DNA of 7,182 nucleotides from Planctomycetota bacterium (GCA_019347795.1 JAHWKS010000266.1:1-7182); one strand, 5' to 3'; positions 1 through 5,968 are shown, numbered from the stretch's first letter. The notes: generated by a model from the sequence alone, not told the origin. Made by a program: numbers and translations.

Positions 1-1167
1 GAGATCGTCCCCGGCGCCCAGGTTCGCCCCGTGCCGAGCCTGGACCTGAACAGCCCCGAGCTGCACATCAATCCCAAGCTAGTGCAGGCGGCCCAGATGG
101 GCGTCAACAGCACCGAGCTGGGCTACGCCGCCAACGCGCTGGTAGACGGCGCCTATGCCGGCGACTACTTCCTCGGCGGCAACAAGATCGACCTGACCAT
201 CATGGGGGAACAGGCGTTCTCCGAAAGCTCACAGAGTATTCGCGCGCTTCCCATCGCTACGCCCATCGGGCAACTTGTGCCGCTGGAGGCCGTGGCCGAT
301 GTGGAGTTGTCCAGCGGGCCCGAGCAGATCAACCATCGCGAGCGGGTGCGGGCGATCACCATTGAAGTCTCGCCGCCGCCCGACATGGCGCTGGAAGACG
401 CCATGGACCGGATTCAGACGCAGATCGTTGCTCCGATGCTCTCCAGCGGACAGCTCGACGGCGGCTATCGCATCAACCTCGCCGGCACGGCCGACAAGCT
501 GGCGAACATGCAGGCCACCTTCGTCGGCCGGTGGACGGGATGGAACCCGCAGTCGTTCATCAGCATCACAACCAGCCAGTTCGTGCTCGTGGTGCTGATT
601 ACGTACTTGCTGATGGCGGCGTTGTTCGAGTCGTGGCTCTATCCGCTGGTGATCATCCTCAGCGTGCCGCTGGGGGCCGTGGGCGGGATCCTCGGGCTGA
701 ACCTGCTCAACGTGTATCTCGGCCTGACGGGCCAGATCCCGCAGCAGCTTGACGTGCTGACGATGCTGGGGTTTGTGATCCTCATCGGCACCGTGGTGAA
801 CAATCCGATTCTGATCGTCCACCAGGCGCTCAACCACATGCGCGAGGAAGGCATGGGCGTGCGGGACGCGGTGCTGGAAAGCGTGCAGACCCGTATCCGG
901 CCGATCTTCATGACCACCACTACCACGGTGCTGGGCCTGATGCCGCTGGTGCTCTTCCCCGGCGCCGGCAGCGAGCTGTATCGCGGCCTGGGCGCCGTGG
1001 TGTTGGGGGGCCTCGCGGTCTCGACGATCTTCACGCTGGTGTTCGTCCCCACGCTCTTCACGCTGACGCTGGAAGCAAAGGTGACGATCCTCAGCCTCTT
1101 GAATCGCACCTCCCGCGAGGCCCACGCCCTGGAGATCGATCAAGAGCCCGCCGGCGTGGGCAGTTAG
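1..1167 (+). CDS. RND-family efflux pump permease, C-terminal part (5' truncated by window edge)
   Basis: The reading frame is open from base 1 and ends at TAG 1165-1167, so about 388 residues of a protein that is usually 1000-1100 long are visible. These transporters use the proton gradient to pump drugs, metals or lipids out through a periplasmic adaptor and outer-membrane channel. The first ~170 residues resemble the second porter/docking region (NSTELGYAANAL resembles the AcrB docking segment). Five membrane segments follow, matching TM8-TM12 of AcrB: about residues 193-212 (ending in FESW, like AcrB YESW), 216-240, 254-276, 304-320 and 330-355. The family motif RIRPIFMTT and the GAGSE loop before TM12 are present. 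In TM10 the AcrB-type sequence GLSAKNAILIV is replaced by GTVVNNPILIV, so the lysine of the AcrB proton relay is absent. The substrate cannot be told. An adaptor gene may lie upstream, outside the window. The family call is very secure. Confidence 0.95.
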   Translation, partial: EIVPGAQVRPVPSLDLNSPELHINPKLVQAAQMGVNSTELGYAANALVDGAYAGDYFLGGNKIDLTIMGEQAFSESSQSIRALPIATPIGQLVPLEAVADVELSSGPEQINHRERVRAITIEVSPPPDMALEDAMDRIQTQIVAPMLSSGQLDGGYRINLAGTADKLANMQATFVGRWTGWNPQSFISITTSQFVLVVLITYLLMAALFESWLYPLVIILSVPLGAVGGILGLNLLNVYLGLTGQIPQQLDVLTMLGFVILIGTVVNNPILIVHQALNHMREEGMGVRDAVLESVQTRIRPIFMTTTTTVLGLMPLVLFPGAGSELYRGLGAVVLGGLAVSTIFTLVFVPTLFTLTLEAKVTILSLLNRTSREAHALEIDQEPAGVGS

Positions 1168-1189
1168 GCGCAGTCAACATCTGTCTACC

Positions 1190-1217
1190 TTGATTCGGGG
1201 TCGAGCTATGGTAGATT
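1190..1217 (+). promoter_or_regulatory. Possible sigma70-type promoter downstream of the RND gene
   Basis: TTGATT (1190-1195) and TAGATT (1212-1217) are separated by 16 bases, and each matches its consensus at four of six positions. The site starts 22 bases after the RND stop codon and sits in a locally AT-richer patch of an otherwise GC-rich window. It would drive the structured transcript that ends at the terminator at 1605-1640. This is inference from consensus only. Planctomycete promoters are poorly defined, so confidence is modest. Confidence 0.35.
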
Positions 1218-1445
1218 TTCGATAGCGACACCGCCCGCTCCAGCGGCCTTGAACCGAGGCCGTCAGGGTCATGACAGCATTCCCTCTTCGGGGAAAACCG
1301 AGAGCCGTCTTCGCGACGGACCTTACGGGATGACCCGCGAGTGGGCGATGGAGCGATTACAGTCCGGGGCCGCGCCTCTCTTTGTGCGACGGCCCCGCAC
1401 TGCGGAATTCGACGCTTCGTGGACCATCAGCAAGGGAGGTCGGGG

Positions 1446-1508
1446 ATGCAAGATCCACCCAAAACGATGGCCGGAGGGGCGGTCATCATGCGCAGCGCGC
1501 AATGTTGA
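1446..1508 (+). CDS. Possible 20-residue leader peptide
   Basis: An ATG at 1446 lies five bases after AAGGGAGGT (1432-1440), one of the best Shine-Dalgarno sequences in the window. It opens a frame of 20 codons reading MQDPPKTMAGGAVIMRSAQC, ending at TGA 1506-1508. Its end overlaps the ATG (1502) of a second short frame of 31 codons that stops at TAA 1595-1597, eight bases before the terminator stem. The tight packing of ribosome site, small frames and terminator resembles a translated leader, but there is no run of one amino-acid codon as in classic amino-acid operon attenuators. A chance occurrence is quite possible. Confidence 0.2.
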   Translation: MQDPPKTMAGGAVIMRSAQC

Positions 1509-1604
1509 CCGGCTCCTCACAGCGCGACGCGGCCTGCCTGGCGGGACCGCTCTCAAGCGCTTCGACCGTGGTTTTCCTGAACCAACTCAACCTCTAACGC
1601 ACCG

Positions 1605-1640
1605 CCTCCCCGCGTCAGTCTCGGCGCGGGGAGGTTTTTT
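1605..1640 (+). terminator. Strong intrinsic terminator or attenuator
   Basis: A perfect 10-bp GC-rich stem, CCTCCCCGCG (1605-1614) with CGCGGGGAGG (1625-1634), encloses a 10-base loop and is followed directly by six T (1635-1640). On the minus strand no T run follows, so it acts on plus-strand transcripts. It lies 438 bases beyond the RND stop, too far to be that gene's natural end, and only 21 bases before the ATG at 1662. It therefore either ends a separate small RNA or controls read-through into the downstream gene. Confidence 0.85.
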
Positions 1641-1661
1641 GTCGCGCGGCCGAAAGCATCC

Positions 1662-1871
1662 ATGATGGAAGTCCTCTCGCAGTTGCTCGGACTGCTCTTG
1701 TGCCTGGGACCGCTTCTCGCCGCGGGGGCGTGGCTGGTGTGGCTTTCGCGCCGTCCCAGCCGCACCTGCGAGCAGTGCAAATCGCAGGTGTACGTGAAGT
1801 CCGATCACTGCCCTGCCTGCGGCGCCCCGCTCGGCGAAGCCCCGTCCAAAAGCGACGAACAAGCGGCCTGA
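1662..1871 (+). CDS. Small membrane-anchored zinc-ribbon protein
   Basis: This is a 69-residue protein with one N-terminal hydrophobic helix (about residues 5-28, rich in Leu/Ala/Gly/Trp), followed by basic residues (SRRPSR). A short cytoplasmic tail carries four cysteines, 36, 39, 50 and 53, in the pattern CxxC-10-CxxC, as in zinc-ribbon or rubredoxin-like knuckles. By the positive-inside rule the zinc ribbon should face the cytoplasm. ATG 1662 or the adjoining ATG 1665 could be the start. The ribosome site is weak (GAAAG at 1652-1656). The terminator ends 21 bases before the start, leaving no room for a separate promoter between them. The stop (1869-1871) is close to the ribosome site of the hydrolase, so the two are probably co-transcribed. 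The function is unknown; it might be a small adaptor or stability factor. The coding call rests on the ordered helix/basic/CxxC-CxxC layout. Confidence 0.75.
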   Translation: MMEVLSQLLGLLLCLGPLLAAGAWLVWLSRRPSRTCEQCKSQVYVKSDHCPACGAPLGEAPSKSDEQAA

Positions 1872-1873
1872 TC

Positions 1874-1890
1874 GGGAGAGCGTACTTCTG
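1874..1890 (+). promoter_or_regulatory. Ribosome binding site suggesting a CTG start for the downstream hydrolase
   Basis: GGGAGAG (1874-1880) is followed after seven bases by CTG (1888-1890), which is in frame with the hydrolase gene. The frame is open back to a stop at 1795-1797 but contains no ATG, GTG or TTG before 1927. The TTG at 1927 has no recognisable Shine-Dalgarno sequence in front of it. The site therefore favours initiation at 1888, adding 13 residues. Confidence 0.45.
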
Positions 1891-1926
1891 AACAAGATCG
1901 TCATCGGCGATGAGCCAACGCCGCAC

Positions 1927-2766
1927 TTGCTGATTACCGGCGGAGTGCACGGTGATGAATTCGAGCCGATGGCCGCGATCCGCCGACTTGCGCGGATATT
2001 GCAAGACGCGCCGCTGAGGGGACGGGTGACGCTCGTCCCGGTCGCCAACGAGGCGGCGTTTCTCCGCGGCGCCCGATCCGCCGAGGATGAGCTGGACCTC
2101 GCCCGCACGTTTCCGGGTCGGGCGGAGGGGAGCGTCACCGAGCGAACCGCGCACGCGGTGGCGGAGATGATCCGCGAGGCGGACTTTTACGTTGACCTGC
2201 ACACGGGCGGGGCCGTGCTATCGCTGTTGCCGCTGGCCGGCTATATGCTCCATCCCAGCGCCGCCGTGCTTCAGACGCAGCGGCGAATGGCTCGGGCGTT
2301 CAACCTGCCCGTGGTGTGGGGAACCGACTGGCGCCTGGAGGGACGCTCGCTCTCGGTCACCCGTGATGCGAACATTCCCGCCATCTACGCCGAATATCTC
2401 GGCGGCGCCGCGTGCCGGCCGGAAGGCGTTGCGGCGCTGGCCGAAGGATGCTTGAACGTGCTGGGCGAACTGGGGATGCTCGACCGACCCGCGATCCCGC
2501 CGGCGGTGAAGTACGTGGTCGAGGATGATCGGCCCGGAAGCGGTCATCTGCAAGTTCGCCACCCCGCGCCGATGACGGGCTTCTTCGAGCCGCGCGTTTT
2601 GCTGGGCGATCGCATCCGACAAGGCGACGTGCTCGGCGAGCTCAGCGACGCACTCGGCGAGGACGTGCGCATCGTTCAAGCCGAGCAGAGCGGGATCATC
2701 CTCGGGCTGCGCATCTTCCCGCGCGTGATCCGCGGAGACGCGCTGGCGGTGATCCTGGAGACGTGA
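1927..2766 (+). CDS. Succinylglutamate desuccinylase/aspartoacylase-family zinc hydrolase (AstE/AspA-like, M14 superfamily)
   Basis: Members are zinc amidohydrolases related to carboxypeptidases that cleave N-acyl amino acids or similar amides in the cytoplasm. From the TTG at 1927 (279 residues), the zinc ligands are seen as GGVHGDE (His8, Glu11) and VDLHTGG (His92). DLARTFPG (residues 58-64) is the counterpart of the family's DLNRxFPG substrate-binding motif. PAIYAEYLGG (Glu156) fits the catalytic glutamate near the end of the catalytic domain. Residues ~195-279 form the usual C-terminal beta domain (TGFFEPRVLLGDRIRQGD). TTG 1927 is the first conventional start, but it removes part of the first beta strand. 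An in-frame CTG at 1888 with a ribosome site seven bases upstream would add LNKIVIGDEPTPH and is probably the real start. The gene sits just behind the zinc-ribbon gene, likely in the same operon. The substrate is not predictable: no arginine-catabolism genes are nearby, so astE is not assigned. Confidence 0.92.
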   Translation: MLITGGVHGDEFEPMAAIRRLARILQDAPLRGRVTLVPVANEAAFLRGARSAEDELDLARTFPGRAEGSVTERTAHAVAEMIREADFYVDLHTGGAVLSLLPLAGYMLHPSAAVLQTQRRMARAFNLPVVWGTDWRLEGRSLSVTRDANIPAIYAEYLGGAACRPEGVAALAEGCLNVLGELGMLDRPAIPPAVKYVVEDDRPGSGHLQVRHPAPMTGFFEPRVLLGDRIRQGDVLGELSDALGEDVRIVQAEQSGIILGLRIFPRVIRGDALAVILET

Positions 2767-2779
2767 CTGAAGAAGGCGA

Positions 2780-2848
2780 CTGGCGGCGGAGCGACGCCCC
2801 AGCACGTCTGGGGAAAACCGCTGGGGCGTCGCTACGCTCCGCCGCCAG
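2780..2848. repeat. Large intergenic palindrome between convergent genes
   Basis: The left arm, 2780-2803, begins CTGGCGGCGGAGCG and ends ACGCCCCAGC. It is fully complementary to the right arm, 2820-2848, apart from a five-base bulge in the right arm. This gives a 24-bp stem with a 16-base loop (2804-2819). A second pairing is possible inside it: CCCCAG 2797-2802 with CTGGGG 2808-2813. It lies in the 115-base gap between the hydrolase stop (2766) and the thioredoxin-lipoprotein stop (2882), so it could slow or end transcription from both sides. Neither strand has a T run after it, so it is not a standard intrinsic terminator. A REP-like or MITE-like repeat that recurs elsewhere in the genome is an alternative. 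Confidence 0.8.
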
Positions 2849-2881
2849 CCACCCACCCGTCGCTCCGTCGTCCCGTAAGAC

Positions 2882-5677
2882 CTACGACGTTTTCAGCAAC
2901 TCCTCGATCTTCTCTTGCATCGCCTCGAAGGAATGGCCGACTTCGAGGACTTTGCCGTGGCGGCCCACCAGGACGAAGGTGGGGATGCCGCGGACGCCGC
3001 ACTTCTTGGCCAGCTCGCCGGCGTCCTTGCCGACGATGTTGGTCCAGGGAAGCTTGTGCTCGTCGAGGTACTGAGTCAGCGCTTCCTGGTCGCGGTCGAG
3101 GTTGACCCCGACCACGTCGAAGGCGGCGTCGCGATGCTGCTCGTGAAAGGCCTTGACCGCCGGCGTGGCGCGGCGGCAGGGGCCACACCAGGCGGCCCAG
3201 AAGTCCACGACCACGACCTTCCCCCGATACGCTTCCCAATCGAGCGGCGTTCCCAGCTCGGTCGCGCCGCTCAGCTCCAGCGTCTTGCCCACGAGGGACG
3301 AAGCCGGCGCCTCCGCGGATAGCTGCTTGCCGTACCGGGCCAGTTCGCGGTCGTCGCTGGCGGCGAAGAGCGAGCCGAAAGCGTTGAAATGCTTTTCGCG
3401 CGTGTCGCCGTCTTCAATCTGGTTGATGGCGCCGACCGCGGCCGAGGCCATCCGCAGGTGCTTCGCGGAAAGCGTCTCGCGATGCTCCTCGAAGTAGGCC
3501 TTGAGCTCGGCCAACAGCTCGTCGATCTGCGCGGCGTCCAGCTTGTCGGCCTCCAGCGCCCGCCGCTCCAACTGGAGGAACTTCACCTCGGCGGCGATCT
3601 TGTCGCGCGGGTCGTCTTCCATCTTCTCGACGAACGCCGCCAACGCGGCGTCGCACTTCTCGTCGCCGAACGAGGCCCGGTCATGGAGGTGCTTGATCTT
3701 CGCCAGCGCGGCCAGCACTTGATACTTTTCCTTCGCATCCTCGGCGGCGAGAACGCGGTCGGCCGCTTCGGCGATCGCCTCGGCAAAGCCGGGCCGCTGC
3801 TGGATCACTCGGGGCTTGTCCTGCATGTCGAGCAGGTACTCGACCAGCTCCAGAGTCGAGAGCCCCTCATCCGCGAGATAAGGATTGCGGGCAGGCGTCG
3901 CCTCAGTAGACGCGGCCTCATCGTCGTCCGCTTCGTCCTCCTGAAATGCGACGAAAAATACGTGGGCATCGACGAGCGCGCCGGAGTCGCCGTCGCCGGG
4001 CTTCTTCTCTTCGCGCACCGCGCCTTCATTCGCCGGCTTCAGCGGCAGGTCAAGCTCCGCGTCATCGCTCGCTTCTACCTTCGCCGGCGCCTCGCCCTCT
4101 TTCTCCTTGGGAAGCTCATCAGCCGGCTTCTCTTTCACCGCCGGCGGCGTGTCCCCCTCGGCGGGCGTCTTCTCGCCCTGAATGTTCAAGAGCCGCCGCA
4201 CTTCCTGCTCCAGCCGCGGTCCGCGGGTGTGGATGGCCGCCACCTTTCCTTCCTGGTCCACCAGAAGCATGAAGGGAATGGCGTCAACGCCGAACTTCTG
4301 GGCCAGCGGATTCTCAAAACCCCGCTGCTCGGGATCGGCGGGAATGGCGATCGTCCAGGCGAGCTGCTCGTCCTCGAAGAACTTCTGCACGTCCTCGATG
4401 TTGTCGTCCAGGTTGACGCCGATCACCTCAAAGCCTTCGTCCTTGTACGTCGCGTACACCTCGGCGATGTTGGGGATCTCCTCGATGCAGGGGCCGCACC
4501 AGGTGGCCCAGAAGTCCAGCAGCACGACCTTCCCCTTGTAGTTGGACCAGTCGATCGGCTCGCCCGCCAGGTTGACCATGTTCTCGACGGCCACTTCCTG
4601 CCCCACCAGGCCCACGCGCTTCTGGGCGTTGCTGAGCGCCTCTTCAAGCTGCTGCTTGACCTCGGGGTTCTCCAGCGCCGCCACCGTTTCCGCCAGCGCG
4701 TCGTACACCTCTTTGGCCTCGTCCACGCGGCCGGTGAACTCCAGGTACTGGCCCGCCTGCTGGGCGAGTGCGAGGGCCTGAACCGCCACCCGCTCTTCGC
4801 CCGATGTCTGGAACGTCTCGCCGACGTCGCGCATGGCGACGATCGCCTCATCCATGCGGCCGAGCATTTGCAGCGTGCGGATCGCCTCCACCGCGACGGC
4901 GAACATCGCCGCGTCTTTCTTTTTGGCCGTTTCCAGGAACGTGGCCAGCGCCGTGACCAGCGGCTCGGCATCCTCGAGTTGGCCGGTCTGCAACTTGATC
5001 AGCGGGATGGTCAGTCGATAGACCACCGCGGCGCTCTGGAGGTCTTCATCGGGATCGGCCGAGAGCTCCTCAATCATCGCGTTCAGGCGTTCTTCGGCGC
5101 CGGGGAACTGCATCTGGAACTGGGCCTGAATCGCCCGCGCCTTATTCTGCACGGCCTCCAGGCGGACGTCCTCGTCGGGATTGGCGGCCAAGATTTTGTC
5201 CGCGGCGGCGATCTGGGCGTTGAGGTTCTTCTTCACTTCCTCCACGACCGCCTCGCTCGACTGGCCTTGCTGTTCGAGGGCATTGCGCTGGTTGATGAGC
5301 GCGTGCAGCCGTTCGTTGAGGCGGTCGACGTAGGCGAACAACTCCGGCGGACCGCCCTCCGGGACCTCGTACGAAACCGGCGGCGGCTCCTGAACGCCCC
5401 CCAGCGGGTCCTGTCCGGCGGGCGGCGTCTTCGCCGGCGGCGCTCGGCCAGGGATCTCCTGGGCGACCTGTGGGGCATCGGCGGAGGGATCCTCGCCCAC
5501 GGCGGGAGAGGGGGCCTTCGGGGACTCATCTCGGCCGGCGGGGGCGTACTGGCTGCTGGAGGCGGTGACGCCGTCGGGGTCGTCTCCGCCGCAGCCGGGG
5601 AGTGCGACCAACATCCCTGCGGCGACAATCACCAGCGCCAACCGCGGGACATAATGAAAAAAGAGTTCCCGCAACAT
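2882..5677 (-). CDS. Lipoprotein with two TlpA-type thioredoxin domains (tandem duplicated module)
   Basis: A 931-residue exported redox protein. Basic and hydrophobic residues 1-28 followed by LPGC (Cys29) form a lipoprotein signal, and the residues after the cysteine are Gly, so no inner-membrane retention signal is seen. A Pro/Asp-rich linker spans ~30-110. A helical, TPR-like region spans ~112-350. The first TlpA domain (~356-500) has WCGPC at 393-397 and cis-Pro468. A charged Lys/Glu/Pro linker follows (~501-598), then a second helical region (~600-790). The second TlpA domain (~793-928) has WCGPC at 830-834 and cis-Pro899. The two domains align well (DWSNYKGKVVLLDFWATWCGPC-like versus DWEAYRGKVVVVDFWAAWCGPC-like, each quoted only as a pattern). 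Both active sites are intact, so a periplasmic disulfide reductase or thiol-exchange role is likely; the partner is unknown. Start ATG 5675-5677 has AAGGA seven bases upstream (5685-5689). A long plus-strand frame lies antisense to it and is judged a shadow. Confidence 0.95.
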   Translation of the reverse strand: MLRELFFHYVPRLALVIVAAGMLVALPGCGGDDPDGVTASSSQYAPAGRDESPKAPSPAVGEDPSADAPQVAQEIPGRAPPAKTPPAGQDPLGGVQEPPPVSYEVPEGGPPELFAYVDRLNERLHALINQRNALEQQGQSSEAVVEEVKKNLNAQIAAADKILAANPDEDVRLEAVQNKARAIQAQFQMQFPGAEERLNAMIEELSADPDEDLQSAAVVYRLTIPLIKLQTGQLEDAEPLVTALATFLETAKKKDAAMFAVAVEAIRTLQMLGRMDEAIVAMRDVGETFQTSGEERVAVQALALAQQAGQYLEFTGRVDEAKEVYDALAETVAALENPEVKQQLEEALSNAQKRVGLVGQEVAVENMVNLAGEPIDWSNYKGKVVLLDFWATWCGPCIEEIPNIAEVYATYKDEGFEVIGVNLDDNIEDVQKFFEDEQLAWTIAIPADPEQRGFENPLAQKFGVDAIPFMLLVDQEGKVAAIHTRGPRLEQEVRRLLNIQGEKTPAEGDTPPAVKEKPADELPKEKEGEAPAKVEASDDAELDLPLKPANEGAVREEKKPGDGDSGALVDAHVFFVAFQEDEADDDEAASTEATPARNPYLADEGLSTLELVEYLLDMQDKPRVIQQRPGFAEAIAEAADRVLAAEDAKEKYQVLAALAKIKHLHDRASFGDEKCDAALAAFVEKMEDDPRDKIAAEVKFLQLERRALEADKLDAAQIDELLAELKAYFEEHRETLSAKHLRMASAAVGAINQIEDGDTREKHFNAFGSLFAASDDRELARYGKQLSAEAPASSLVGKTLELSGATELGTPLDWEAYRGKVVVVDFWAAWCGPCRRATPAVKAFHEQHRDAAFDVVGVNLDRDQEALTQYLDEHKLPWTNIVGKDAGELAKKCGVRGIPTFVLVGRHGKVLEVGHSFEAMQEKIEELLKTS

Positions 5678-5742
5678 GGGCGATTCCTTGTGGGTTGATG
5701 GATCAGAGCGAGTTTGCCGGCCTCCAGACCCGCAAGCGCCTC

Positions 5743-5748
5743 AGTATA
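5743..5748 (-). promoter_or_regulatory. Possible -10 element of the thioredoxin-lipoprotein gene
   Basis: Read on the minus strand, bases 5748-5743 are TATACT, five of six matches to the -10 consensus. It would start transcription near 5736 and give a leader of about 60 bases before the ATG at 5677. The region about 17 bases further upstream is TTCTCT, a poor -35, so activation by a regulator or an alternative sigma factor would be needed. The element indicates that this gene is expressed separately from the kinase gene 291 bases upstream. Confidence 0.4.
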
Positions 5749-5908
5749 GGCGGTTTCTCGGGAGAAGAGAACGCAGGCCGCGAATCCGGCGCGGTCGTCA
5801 CAGCCGGAACATCGTGCACGACCCGGCCTTCGCGGGACTTATTGCACGGAAGGGACGGCGCATGCTGATAACACTAGCGGCATGGGTTGAACGCCAAGTG
5901 CCCGACAC

Positions 5909-5941
5909 GCCGCCGAGCCCCCCCGACTCGGCGGCTTTTTT
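5909..5941 (+). terminator. Strong plus-strand intrinsic terminator with no obvious gene
   Basis: A perfect 9-bp stem, GCCGCCGAG (5909-5917) with CTCGGCGGC (5927-5935), has a nine-base C-rich loop and is followed by six T (5936-5941). Both flanking genes are on the minus strand. In that direction the T run becomes an A run in front of the hairpin and no T run follows, so it does not look like the kinase gene's terminator. It implies a plus-strand transcript from within 5678-5908 or reading through antisense from further left. Other hairpins in this interval are 5785-5790/5803-5808 and 5813-5818/5843-5848, the latter enclosing 5822-5825/5833-5836. A weak promoter-like pair, TTGCAC (5842) and GATAAC (5867), is present with a 19-base spacer. 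Confidence 0.75.
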
Positions 5942-5968
5942 CATTTCCAGGGTGAAGATGGCGGCGGA

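Larger units (their letters stand above)
1224..1640 (+). ncRNA. Candidate structured RNA or long 5' leader ending in an intrinsic terminator
   Basis: The 494 bases between the RND gene and the zinc-ribbon gene hold no convincing long coding frame: the longest plus-strand frame (1249-1665) runs straight through the terminator and looks like no protein. Visible structure includes a 6-bp hairpin 1244-1249/1257-1262, a 5-bp hairpin 1280-1284/1291-1295 and a 5-bp hairpin 1305-1309/1315-1319 (the last two with TTCG in the loop), and a 7-bp GGGGCCG/CGGCCCC stem at 1366-1372/1390-1396. The interval ends in a strong terminator. I looked for signature motifs of RNase P RNA, tmRNA, SRP RNA and common riboswitches and recognised none. 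The start is set about 7 bases after the putative -10, so it is approximate. It could be an independent small RNA or the regulatory leader of the gene at 1662. Confidence 0.35.

Noticed and set aside
229..1143. A 304-codon minus-strand frame antisense to the RND gene
   Set aside because: It is His/Gln/Arg/Glu-rich and looks like no protein; the plus strand encodes an unmistakable RND pump here.
1168..1661. RNase P RNA, tmRNA, SRP RNA or a known riboswitch
   Set aside because: The interval size would suit RNase P RNA or tmRNA, but their conserved core motifs, a tmRNA tag frame and a CCA-type end were not found by eye. A covariance search would be decisive.
1249..1665. A 138-codon plus-strand frame across the non-coding interval
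   Set aside because: It reads through the strong terminator at 1605-1640 and has no clear ribosome site at its start, no domain and Arg/Gly/Pro-biased composition typical of chance GC-rich frames.
1587..2202. Two long minus-strand frames (183 and 195 codons) over the zinc-ribbon gene and the start of the hydrolase
   Set aside because: Arg-rich composition without domain features; they overlap each other and the supported plus-strand genes.
1290..2820. Shared 11-mer GGGGAAAACCG at 1290-1300 and 2810-2820
   Set aside because: A match of this length is expected several times by chance in a window of this size, and the flanks do not align.
3389..5698. A 769-codon open frame on the plus strand, antisense to the thioredoxin lipoprotein
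   Set aside because: It is His/Arg/Leu/Gly-rich with no recognisable domain and no ribosome site, and it lies almost wholly opposite a well-supported gene with clear domains. Long antisense frames are expected opposite GC-rich genes.
5602..5868. Plus-strand frame, including a 56-codon version from ATG 5698, before the orphan terminator
   Set aside because: No convincing ribosome site, no recognisable motif, and part overlaps the start and signal peptide of the minus-strand lipoprotein. It could be revisited if a plus-strand transcript is found.
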